Part shown: positions 11,301 to 21,200 of the stretch, in pieces
Layout of the letters: each line of letters starts with the position of its first letter
How positions within the stretch are numbered: the first letter of the stretch is position 1
Assembly: GCA_032718475.1 (NCBI GenBank)
Contig: JAUCBJ010004397.1
Location: forward strand, 1 to 26,083
Reading direction: 5' to 3'
From: Nemertoderma westbladi
Taxonomy: Eukaryota; Xenacoelomorpha; Nemertodermatida; Nemertodermatidae
Length of the DNA stretch: 26,083 nucleotides
Translations under genes and position numbers: made by a program
Notes under the pieces: generated by a model
Told to the model about the DNA's origin: nothing
Database searches by the model: none
The model's input: the letters and a program-made list of their open reading frames with translations, nothing else

Positions 11301-14300
11301 GTTTTAACTTGGATATAGGTGAATCTTGTTTTAACTTGGATATAGGTGAATCTTGTTTTAACTTGGATATAGGTGAATCTTGTTTTAACTTGGATATAGG
11401 TGAATCTTGTTTTAACTTGGATATAGGTGAATCTTGTTTTAACTTGGATATAGGTGAATCTTGTTTTAACTTGGATATAGGTGAATCTTGTTTTAACTTG
11501 GATATAGGTGAATCTTGTTTTAACTTGGATATAGGTGAATCTTGTTTTATCTTGGATATAGGTGAATCTTGTTTTAACTTGGATATAGGTGAATCTTGTT
11601 TTAACTTGGATATAGGTGAATCTTGTTTTAACTTGGATATAGGTGAATCTTGTTTTAACTTGGATATAGGTGAATCTTGTTTTAACTTGGATATAGGTGA
11701 ATCTTGTTTTAACTTGGATATAGGTGAATCTTGTTTTAACTTGGATATAGGTGAATCTTGTTTTAACTTGGATATAGGTGAATCTTGTTTTAACTTGGAT
11801 ATAGGTGAATCTTGTTTTAACTTGGATATAGGTGAATCTTGTTTTAACTTGGATATAGGTGAATCTTGTTTTAACTTGGATATAGGTGAATCTTGTTTTA
11901 ACTTGGATATAGGTGAATCTTGTTTTAACTTGGATATAGGTGAATCTTGTTTTAACTTGGATATAGGTGAATCTTGTTTTAACTTGGATATAGGTGAATC
12001 TTGTTTTAACTTGGATATAGGTGAATCTTGTTTTAACTTGGATATATAGGTGAATCTTGTTTTAACTTGGATATAGGTGAATCTTGTTTTAACTTGGATA
12101 TAGGTGAATCTTGTTTTAACTTGGATATAGGTGAATCTTGTTTTAACTTGGATATAGGTGAATCTTGTTTTAACTTGGATATAGGTGAATCTTGTTTTAA
12201 CTTGGATATAGGTGAATCTTGTTTTAACTTGGATATAGGTGAATCTTGTTTTAACTTGGATATAGGTGAATCTTGTTTTAACTTGGATATAGGTGAATCT
12301 TGTTTTAACTTGGATATTAGGTGAATCTTGTTTTAACTTGGATATAGGTGAATCTTGTTTTAACTTGGATATAGGTGAATCTTGTTTTAACTTGGATATA
12401 GGTGAATCTTGTTTTAACTTGGATATAGGTGAATCTTGTTTTAACTTGGATATAGGTGAATCTTGTTTTAACTTGGATATAGGTGAATCTTGTTTTAACT
12501 TGGATATAGGTGAATCTTGTTTTAACTTGGATATAGGTGAATCTTGTTTTAACTTGGATATAGGTGAATCTTGTTTTAACTTGGATATAGGTGAATCTTG
12601 TTTTAACTTGGATATAGGTGAATCTTGTTTTTATTTGGATATAGGTGAATCTTGTTTTAACTTGGATATAGGTGAATCTTGTTTTAACTTGGATATAGGT
12701 GAATCTTGTTTTAACTTGGATATAGGTGAATCTTGTTTTAACTTGGATATAGGTGAATCTTGTTTTAACTTGGATATAGGTGAATCTTGTTTTAACTTGG
12801 ATATAGGTGAATCTTGTTTTAACTTGGATATAGGTGAATCTTGTTTTAACTTGGATATAGGTGAATCTTGTTTTAACTTGGATATAGGTGAATCTTGTTT
12901 TAACTTGGATATAGGTGAATCTTGTTTTAACTTGGATATAGGTGAATCTTGTTTTAACTTGGATATAGGTGAATCTTGTTTTAACTTGGATATAGGTGAA
13001 TCTTGTTTTAACTTGGATATAGGTGAATCTTGTTTTAACTTGGATATAGGTGAATCTTGTTTTAACTTGGATATAGGTGAATCTTGTTTTAACTTGGATA
13101 TAGGTGAATCTTGTTTTAACTTGGATATAGGTGAATCTTGTTTTAACTTGGATATATAGGTGAATCTTGTTTTAACTTGGATATAGGTGAATCTTGTTTT
13201 AACTTGGATATAGGTGAATCTTGTTTTAACTTGGATATAGGTGAATCTTGTTTTAACTTGGATATAGGTGAATCTTGTTTTAACTTGGATATAGGTGAAT
13301 CTTGTTTTAACTTGGATATAGGTGAATCTTGTTTTAACTTGGATATAGGTGAATCTTGTTTTAACTTGGATATAGGTGAATCTTGTTTTAACTTGGATAT
13401 AGGTGAATCTTGTTTTAACTTGGATATAGGTGAATCTTGTTTTAACTTGGATATAGGTGAATCTTGTTTTAACTTGGATATAGGTGAATCTTGTTTTAAC
13501 TTGGATATAGGTGAATCTTGTTTTAACTTGGATATAGGTGAATCTTGTTTTAACTTGGATATAGGTGAATCTTGTTTTAACTTGGATATAGGTGAATCTT
13601 GTTTTAACTTGGATATAGGTGAATCTTGTTTTAACTTGGATATAGGTGAATCTTGTTTTAACTTGGATATAGGTGAATCTTGTTTTAACTTGGATATAGG
13701 TGAATCTTGTTTTAACTTGGATATAGGTGAATCTTGTTTTAACTTGGATATAGGTGAATCTTGTTTTAACTTGGATATAGGTGAATCTTGTTTTAACTTG
13801 GATATAGGTGAATCTTGTTTTAACTTGGATATAGGTGAATCTTGTTTTAACTTGGATATAGGTGAATCTTGTTTTAACTTGGATATAGGTGAATCTTGTT
13901 TTAACTTGGATATAGGTGAATCTTGTTTTAACTTGGATATATAGGTGAATCTTGTTTTAACTTGGATATAGGTGAATCTTGTTTTAACTTGGATATAGGT
14001 GAATCTTGTTTTAACTTGGATATAGGTGAATCTTGTTTTAACTTGGATATAGGTGAATCTTGTTTTAACTTGGATATAGGTGAATCTTGTTTTAACTTGG
14101 ATATAGGTGAATCTTGTTTTAACTTGGATATAGGTGAATCTTGTTTTAACTTGGATATAGGTGAATCTTGTTTTAACTTGAATATAGGTGAATCTTGTTT
14201 TAACTTGGATATAGGTGAATCTTGTTTTAACTTGGATATAGGTGAATCTTGTTTTAACTTGGATATAGGTGAATCTTGTTTTAACTTGGATATAGGTGAA

Positions 14301-14591
14301 TCTTGTTTTAACTTGAATATAGGTGAATCTTGTTTTAACTTGGATATAGGTGAATCTTGTTTTAACTTGGATATAGGTGAATCTTGTTTTAACTTGGATA
14401 TAGGTGAATCTTGTTTTAACTTGGATATAGGTGAATCTTGTTTTAATTGTATACAGGTGAATCTTGTTTTAACTTGGATACAGGTGAATCTTGTTTTAAC
14501 TTGGATATAGGTGAATCTTGTTTTAACTTGGATATAGGTGAATCTTGTTTTAACTTGGATATAGGTGAATCTTGTTTTAACTTGGATATAT

Positions 14592-15533
14592 AGGTGAATC
14601 TTGTTTTAACTTGGATATAGGTGAATCTTGTTTTAACTTGGATATAGGTGAATCTTGTTTTAACTTGGATATAGGTGAATCTTGTTTTAACTTGGATATA
14701 GGTGAATCTTGTTTTAACTTGGATATGGGTGAATCTTGTTTTAACTTGGATATAGGTGAATCTTGTTTTAACTTGGATATAGGTGAATCTTGTTTTAACT
14801 TGGATATATAGGTGAATCTTGTTTTAACTTGGATAAGGTGAATCTTGTTTTAACTTGAATATAGGTGAATCTTGTTTTAACTTGGATATAGGTGAATCTT
14901 GTTTTAACTTGGATAAGGTGAATCTTGTTTTAACTTGGATATAGGTGAATCTTGTTTTAACTTGGATATAGGTGAATCTTGTTTTAACTTGGATATAGGT
15001 GAATCTTGTTTTAACTTGGATATAGGTGAATCTTGTTTTAACTTGGATATATAGGTGAATCTTGTTTTAACTTGGATATAGGTGAATCTTGTTTTAACTT
15101 GGATATAGGTGAATCTTGTTTTAACTTGGATATAGGTGAATCTTGTTTTAACTTGGATATAGGTGAATCTTGTTTTAACTTGGATATGGGTGAATCTTGT
15201 TTTAACTTGGATATAGGTGAATCTTGTTTTAACTTGGATATAGGTGAATCTTGTTTTAACTTGGATATATAGGTGAATCTTGTTTTAACTTGGATAAGGT
15301 GAATCTTGTTTTAACTTGGATATAGGTGAATCTTGTTTTAACTTGGATATAGGTGAATCTTGTTTTAACTTGGATATAGGTGAATCTTGTTTTAACTTGG
15401 ATATAGGTGAATCTTATTTTAACTTGGATATAGGTGAATCTTGTTTTAACTTGGATATAGGTGAATCTTGTTTTAACTTGGATATAGGTGAGTCTTGTTT
15501 TAACTTGGATATATAGGTGAATCTTGTTTTAAC
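14592..15533 (+). repeat. Distal higher-order blocks of the 27-bp array
   Basis: Eight-unit segments bounded by GATATATAGG (+2) units recur here. Two of them (about 14611-14811 and 15072-15272) share an ATATGGG variant in the fifth or sixth unit and are 461 bp apart. A third (15316-15516) carries a TTATTTT variant instead. Each is linked to GATAAGG (-2) units. This is the same 8-unit architecture as the proximal edge of the array. Confidence 0.75.
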
Positions 15534-15933
15534 TTGGATAAGGTGAACCTTGTTTTAACTTGGATATAGGTGAATCTTGTTTTAACTTGGATATAGGTGA
15601 ATCTTGTTTTAACTTGGATATAGGTGAATCTTGTTTTAACTTGGATATAGGTGAATCTTGTTTTAGCTTGGATATAGGTGTGTTTTAACTTGGATATAGG
15701 TGAATCTTGTTTTAACTTGGATATAGGTGAATCTTGTTTTAACTTGGATATAGGTGAATCTTGTTTTAACTTGGATATAGGTGAATCTTGTTTTAACTTG
15801 GATATAGGTGAATCTTGTTTTTTTTTGGATATAGGTGAATCTTGTTTTAACTTGGATATAGGTGAATCTTGTTTTAACTTGGATACAGGTGAATCTTGTT
15901 TTAACTTGGATATATGTGAATCTTGTTTTAACT

Positions 15934-16855
15934 GAGTGATGTGTTGTCTTTAAGTGAAATTTACAACATGTGTGCCATAAATGACACACTGTGATTTCCT
16001 CATTTAGCATTTGTTTCTAGAGCTTTCCAATGAACATCATTATTTGTTTTGGGTTAGGCCTATAGTAATAACGGTATCCTACATCTCTCTATATGCAAAC
16101 CGGCTACAGTGATAATTTCAAGAATACAAAAAACTTAATTTTTTTTATTTTCAAATTTCTGACTGAGGGGCAAGTGGGGGGGGGGGGGGGGGGGCAGCTA
16201 TTTTTAGGTACTTTATTAAGTATGCCTATATAGGCCACACTACAGGATCGGATAAGAGTGTGATCTAAAGGGACAAAAATTCCAGGATTTTCAAAATGTG
16301 AAAAATTGAAATTTTTTACAAGTATTTCAACCAATTTAAACGCAAGTCGAGAACACTGCCCATATGGTGTAACTGATTATACTAGTTTTGAAATCGTCTC
16401 GTTGGAAATCAAAAATTTATAAAAAAAACGTTTGTCAAATTTGGTCAACTATTAACGATTTTACAGAAAATAAAATTTTCTTTAAAATATCAACATTTTG
16501 TATAAAATATTGACTTTTTTTTCAAATTAGTTTTTAAAAAAAAAATTTTTAAGACCATTTATGTTAGCTTTAATTTGAGATGATAACGAACAAAATCGGA
16601 AGCAACATTTTTTTTGCTATTTTGGCCAACTCTGTATCACTGTGCTGATGTTCCCATTTTGGTGGTCCATGCTCCGAAAGGTCCACAATTTTTAATATTT
16701 CAAATAATGCACGATATGTTACTAAGGTAACTGAGGCATAAAAATATACAATCTAAATGCTGGGAAATGAATAATTGTCCACTAAAATGTTAGCGAAGAT
16801 TTTTTCACAGAAATATATTGTCCTTGCATGCATTGTATATAGGGTAATGGTGAGC
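15934..16855. other. AT-rich intronic sequence, no gene
   Basis: Unique sequence between the satellite and the SINE. It has many A and T runs and self-complementary AT stretches around 16290-16560. I see no conserved coding segment. Short open frames here lie in low-complexity AT-rich sequence. Confidence 0.6.
16176..16194 (+). repeat. 19-G homopolymer
   Basis: Nineteen consecutive G in AT-rich surroundings. This length is mutation-prone, and the exact count is a likely sequencing uncertainty. Confidence 0.9.
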
Positions 16856-16865
16856 TGCTCTAAAT

Positions 16866-17146
16866 GGCGGGGTAGCTCAGTTGGTTGTGCGCCGGGCCTG
16901 CAATCTAATGGATGTAGGGTCAGCCCCACCAGGGTCCCCTCAGCTTTTCATCCACTGGGGTCGATAAAATGAGTACCAGTTAAATAACTGGGAGCGCAAG
17001 TCTTGGGATAGGAGAAGCGCCCACCCCTACCCTCGGGTAGCAGATAGGAGTAGCGCCCACCACTACCCTCGGGTAGCAGCTATCGAAAGAGGAGCCTTCG
17101 GGTCGCCTCCGGCTTCGGCCGACTGTTTGCTTTTTTGCTTTATTTT
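16866..17146 (+). mobile_element. tRNA-derived SINE with 10-bp target-site duplication
   Basis: A roughly 281-bp element flanked by perfect TGCTCTAAAT direct repeats (16856-16865 and 17147-17156). The head (16866 to about 16930) is tRNA-like. It has an excellent Pol III A box, TAGCTCAGTTGG, and a decayed B box around GGGTCAGCCCC. The body includes GTCGATAAAATGAGTACC at about 16963-16980, a recurrent SINE core in invertebrates as I recall. It then has a 36-bp tandem duplication (17007-17042 and 17043-17078), CCTTCGGG-type short inverted segments, and a T-rich tail of GCTTTTTTGCTTTATTTTT. The intact duplication implies a fairly recent insertion into the dynein intron, in the sense orientation. 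Confidence 0.88.
17007..17078 (+). repeat. 36-bp tandem duplication within the SINE body
   Basis: Two adjacent copies starting GATAGGAG(A/T)AGCGCCCACC and ending CCTCGGGTAGCA, differing at two positions. It may be private to this copy or a feature of the subfamily. Confidence 0.85.
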
Positions 17147-17233
17147 TGCTCTAAATAATTTGTGTTGCTAATTGCCGAATAAGTTGCCACATGTAAACAA
17201 TGTAAACTTTCCTATCATTATTATTACCCGCAG

Positions 17234-17452
17234 GTTCCGGGAAGACTCGATGTTACGAAGTTCTACGGGACGCATTGACCGCCCTAAAGGGTGAGCCAGC
17301 TATCGGTGGTGGTGTTTACTCTCCCGTACAAACGTTTGTACTCAATCCCAAGTCAATCACTATGGGACAACTTTACGGAGAGTTTGATTTGCTGACACAC
17401 GAATGGACCGACGGTATTCTATCCTGTCTCATTAGAGGCGGGGTATCTGCAG
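17234..17452 (+). CDS. DNAH1: Axonemal dynein heavy chain exon: AAA2 after the Walker A start (DNAH1-like), internal exon
   Basis: This continues the dynein motor. The split Gly codon completes GPTG and is followed by SGKT, giving the AAA2 P-loop. Then come RCYEVLRDALTALKG, FVLNPKSITMGQLYGEF and LLTHEWTDGILS. The NPKSITMGQLYGEFDLLTHEWTDG stretch is diagnostic for axonemal dyneins and, as I recall it, for DNAH1 specifically. The acceptor is CCCGCAG (17233) and the donor is TGCAG|GTAGGA (GT at 17453). The exon is 219 bp, exactly 73 codons, phase 1 at both ends. The next expected segment, around the AAA2 Walker B (FDGPVDA), is not in the window. Lys and Thr of the P-loop are intact, so AAA2 nucleotide binding should be retained. 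Confidence 0.94.
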
Positions 17453-17572
17453 GTAGGACAACCATTACATAAATAAACCTTAACATTTTCTTAAATAGAA
17501 CATCAAGTGGATTCTATTACGATTAGATGAAAGTTTCCATTATATTTCATTACTCTAGTACCCCAATCTAGT

Positions 17573-17875
17573 GTCGCACTGTCCGAGTGGATACGGAAAC
17601 ACGCTTGAATTGCTTTCACAATATGGTTTGGCGGCGCAGGTTGAAATCCGACTAAAGGCTGTAGAAATTTCGTTAAGACATCTTAGTCATTTCATTAGTG
17701 CTTGTTTTCCCAAACTCAATGGTACAATGGGAACATGGCTGCTGCTGGGGGAGTATAGAAAGGGTTGGATAGTTAAGGAGTGTTCACACTTGGGGGTTAG
17801 TGTGGCGCCCTCCCCACCTTTTGGGGTAACAGCCAAGAGATAGTAGCCTTCGGGCTGCTTTCTGTGTTCAGTGTT
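17573..17875 (+). mobile_element. Decayed tRNA-Ser-like SINE
   Basis: The head at 17573-17652 resembles a class II tRNA. It has an A-box-like CTGTCCGAGTGG, an anticodon-loop-like CTTGAAT (TGA, serine), and a B-box-like GGTTGAAATCC preceded by GCGCA. The remaining body includes ATGGGAACATGG and CTGCTGGGGG. Its distal part (about 17800-17855) aligns with the SINE at 16866: GCGCCC, CCACC, TAnCAGC, then GCCTTCGGG. The 3' boundary is approximate, and I found no target-site duplication, so this is an older copy. A 90-codon open frame across it has no conserved protein character. Confidence 0.65.
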
Positions 17876-18283
17876 TCACACTTTCACCGATGATCACTTT
17901 ACTTTGTTTTTAGTTTTGGCGCCTCAATAAATGCCGTAACATTTTAGGAACGATTTCAATTATATTTTCGTTATCTCGGCTTAAATGGTAATTTGGTTGG
18001 TTTGGTAGGATTGTAAACAATGATCAAGTCTAAATGTCAAATTTAGACTTGATCATGGATCTATTACATCTTAAGGTAACAACCAGGTAACACAATTTAC
18101 ACGCGATTACCTTGGCAATAATATTATATAAATTCTAGAAAGACATTCTAATACTTTCTTTTCTATGAACCTTAGCGATCATACACCACCCACCATATTA
18201 ACATTTTAAAAATGATAACGACATTATGAATAAAATAGTTCCGTAAATAGTTCCGTAATTATTAACATCAGCTATTTACATCA
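17876..18283. other. AT-rich intronic sequence with a short hairpin
   Basis: No gene is visible. It contains the inverted repeat listed separately and a direct repeat of AGTTCCGTAA near 18238 and 18249. Confidence 0.6.
18020..18056. repeat. 37-bp inverted repeat
   Basis: The arms ATGATCAAGTCTAAAT (18020-18035) and its exact reverse complement (18041-18056) flank the 5-nt loop GTCAA. No obvious transposon context. Confidence 0.88.
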
Positions 18284-21200
18284 GACCACTACTGTGTAGT
18301 AGGAGGATTCTATGAAGTGTTAAGGTGGAGGCCACTAGTGTAGTGTTAATGTGGGAGGCCACTCTCTAGTGTTAATGTGGGAGGCCACTGTGTAGTGTTA
18401 ATGTGGGAGGCCACTCTCTAGTGTTAATGTGGGAGGCCACTGTGTAGTGTTAATGTGGGAGGCCACTCTCTAGTGTTAATGTGGGAGGCCACTCTCTAGT
18501 GTTAATGTGGGAGGCCACTGTGTAGTGTTAATGTGGGAGGCCACTCTCTAGTGTTAATGTGGGAGGCCACTGTGTAGTGTTAATGTGGGAGGCCACTCTC
18601 TAGTGTTAATGTGGGAGGCCACTCTCTAGTGTTAATGTGGGAGGCCACTGTGTAGTGTTAATGTGGGAGGCCACTGTGTAGTGTTTATGTTGGAGGCCAC
18701 TGTGTAGTGTTAATGTGGGAGGCCACTCTCTAGTGTTAATGTGGGAGGCCACTCTCTAGTGTTAATGTGGGAGGCCACTGTGTAGTGTTAATGTGGGAGG
18801 CCACTGTGTAGTGTTTATGTTGGAGGCCACTGTGTAGTGTTAATGTGGGAAGCCACTGTGTAGTGTTAATGTGAGAGGCCAGTGTGTAGTGTTAATGGGA
18901 GGCCACTGTGTAGTGTTAATGTGGGAGGCCACTCTCTAGTGTTAATGTGGGAGGCCACTCTCTAGTGTTAATGTGGGAGGCCACTGTGTAGTGTTAATGT
19001 GGGAGGCCACTGTGTAGTGTTTATGTTGGAGGCCACTGTGTAGTGTTAATGTGGGAAGCCACTGTGTAGTGTTAATGGGAGGCCACTGTGTAGTGTTAAT
19101 GTGGGAGTCCACTGTGTAGTGTTAATGTGGGAGGCCACTCTCTAGTGTTAATGTGGGAGGCCACTCTCTAGTGTTAATGTGGGAGGCCACTGTGTAGTGT
19201 TAATGTGGGAGGCCACTCTCTAGTGTTAATGTGGGAGGCCACTCTCTAGTGTTAATGTGGGAGGCCACTGTGTAGTGTTAATGTGGGAGGCCACTGTGTA
19301 GTGTTTATGTTGGAGTCCACTGTGTAGTGTTAATGTGAGAGGCCAGTGTGTAGTGTTAATGGGAGGCCACTAGTGTAGTGTTAATGTGGGAGGCCACTCT
19401 CTAAGTGTTAATGTGGGAGGCCACTCTCTAGTGTTAATGTGGGAGGCCACTGTGTAGTGTTAATGTGGGAGGCCACTGTGTAGTGTTTATGTTGGAGGCC
19501 ACTGTGTAGTGTTAATGTGGGAGGCCACTCTCTAGTGTTAATGTGGGAGGCCACTGTGTAGTGTTAATGTGGGAGGCCACTCTCTAGTGTTAATGTGGGA
19601 GGCCACTGTGTAGTGTTAATGTGGGAGGCCACTCTCTAGTGTTAATGTGGGAGGCCACTCTCTAGTGTTAATGTGGGAGGCCACTGTGTAGTGTTAATGT
19701 GGGAGGCCACTGTGTAGTGTTTATGTTGGAGGCCACTGTGTAGTGTTAATGTGGGAGGCCACTCTCTAGTGTTAATGTGGGAGGCCACTCTCTAGTGTTA
19801 ATGTGGGAGGCCACTGTGTAGTGTTAATGTGGGAGGCCACTGTGTAGTGTTTATGTTGGAGGCCACTGTGTAGTGTTAATGTGGGAAGCCACTGTGTAGT
19901 GTTAATGTGAGAGGCCAGTGTGTAGTGTTAATGGGAGGCCACTGTGTAGTGTTAATGTGGGAGGCCACTCTCTAGTGTTAATGTGGGAGGCCACTCTCTA
20001 GTGTTAATGTGGGAGGCCACTGTGTAGTGTTAATGTGGGAGGCCACTGTGTAGTGTTTATGTTGGAGTCCACTGTGTAGTGTTAATGTGAGAGGCCAGTG
20101 TGTAGTGTTAATGGGAGGCCACTAGTGTAGTGTTAATGTGGGAGGCCACTCTCTAGTGTTAATGTGGGAGGCCACTCTCTAGTGTTAATGTGGGAGGCCA
20201 CTGTGTAGTGTTAATGTGGGAGGCCACTGTGTAGTGTTTATGTTGGAGGCCACTGTGTAGTGTTAATGTGGGAGACCACTCTCTAGTGTTAATGTGGGAG
20301 GCCACTCTCTAGTGTTAATGTGGGAGGCCACTGTGTAGTGTTAATGTGGGAGGCCACTGTGTAGTGTTTATGTTGGAGGCCACTGTGTAGTGTTAATGTG
20401 GGAAGCCACTGTGTAGTGTTAATGTGAGAGGCCAGTGTGTAGTGTTAATGGGAGGCCACTGTGTAGTGTTAACGGGAGGCCACTAGTGTAGTGTTAATGT
20501 GGGAGGCCACTCTGTAGTGTTAATGTGGGAGGCCACTGTGTAGTGTTAATGTGGGAGGCCACTGTGTAGTGTTTATGTGGGAGGCCACTGTGTAGTGTTT
20601 ATGTGGGAGGCCACTGTGTAGTGTTAATGTGAGAGGCCAGTGTGTAGTGTTAATGGGAGGCCACTGTGTAGTGTTAACGGGAGGCCACTAGTGTAGTGTT
20701 AATTTGGGAGGCCACTCTGTAGTGTTAATGTGGGAGGCCACTGTGTAGTGTTAATGTGGGAGGCCACTGTGTAGTGTTTATGTGGGAGGCCAGTGTGTAG
20801 TGTTAATGGGAGGCCACTGTGTAGTGTTAACGGGAGGCCACTAGTGTAGTGTTAATGTGGGAGGCCACTCCGTAGTGTTAATGTGGGAGGCCACTCTGTA
20901 GTGTTAATGTGGGAGGCCACTGTGTAGTGTTAATGTGGGAGGCCACTGTGTAGTGTTAATGGGAGGCCACTAGTGTAGTGTTAATGTGGGAGGCCACTGT
21001 GTAGTGTTAATGGGAGGGCAGTGTGTAGCGTTAATGTGGGAGGCCACTGTGTAGTGTTAATGGGTGGCCACTGTGTAGTGTTGATGTGGGAGGCCACTGT
21101 GTAGAGTTAATGGGAGGCCACTGTGTAGTGTTAATGTGGGAGTCCACTGTGTAGTGTTAATGTGGGAGGCCACTGTGTAGTGCTAATGTGGGAGGCCATT

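Larger units (their letters stand above)
2772..15933 (+). repeat. 13.2-kb satellite array of 27-bp units (~487 copies) inside a dynein intron
   Basis: The unit reads GATATAGGTGAATC followed by TTGTTTTAACTTG. Most units are identical. Variants include +2 units with GATATATAGG (about 20 of them, for example near 2917, 3133, 3214, 4704 and 12044). There are also -2 units with GATAAGG (near 5031, 5198, 14833, 14914, 15294, 15538) and units in which TAAC is replaced by a T run (near 4420, 4503, 5482, 8088, 8142, 15820). Point variants are scattered. Variation is concentrated at both ends (2.8-8.3 kb and 14.2-15.9 kb), while 8349-14170 is almost perfectly uniform. Because 27 is divisible by 3, one forward frame stays open (DIGESCFNL per unit), as do two reverse frames. 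Position inside a spliced intron, frame-breaking indels and mostly amino-acid-changing substitutions argue against protein coding. Confidence 0.98.
535..17233 (+). other. Intron of the dynein heavy chain gene (16.7 kb, phase 1), mostly satellite DNA
   Basis: The donor G|GTTAGT at 535 and the acceptor CCCGCAG|G ending at 17233 join the AAA2 P-loop exactly: GGG CCG ACA G + GT TCC GGG AAG ACT reads GPTGSGKT. The intron contains AT-rich unique sequence, T-rich tracts, a 65-bp hairpin, four diverged copies of an older repeat, a 13.2-kb array of 27-bp units, a 19-G run and a SINE. About 79% of its length is the single satellite. No additional dynein-like coding segment is visible inside it, and none is needed because the two flanking exons join seamlessly. 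Confidence 0.92.

Noticed and set aside
8366-12049. A 1,227-residue open frame of DIGESCFNL repeats as a cysteine-rich repeat protein
   Set aside because: It lies inside a securely defined intron and results from a stop-free 27-bp period. It starts at an arbitrary TTG, and the variants change amino acids without sign of selection.
2772-15933. CRISPR array
   Set aside because: Units are contiguous with no unique spacers, and the context is a eukaryotic intron. The same applies to the 26-, 32- and 20-bp arrays.
15663-16010. Minus-strand frame of VKTRFTYIQ repeats
   Set aside because: Reverse-strand shadow of the same 27-bp satellite, with no independent coding signal.
16866-16930. Functional tRNA gene
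   Set aside because: Only the A box is good. The B box is decayed, the cloverleaf is poor, and target-site duplications show that it is a SINE head.
17571-17843. 90-codon open frame as a further dynein exon or small gene
   Set aside because: The sequence is tRNA-Ser-like at its start and SINE-tail-like at its end, and its translation does not resemble dynein.
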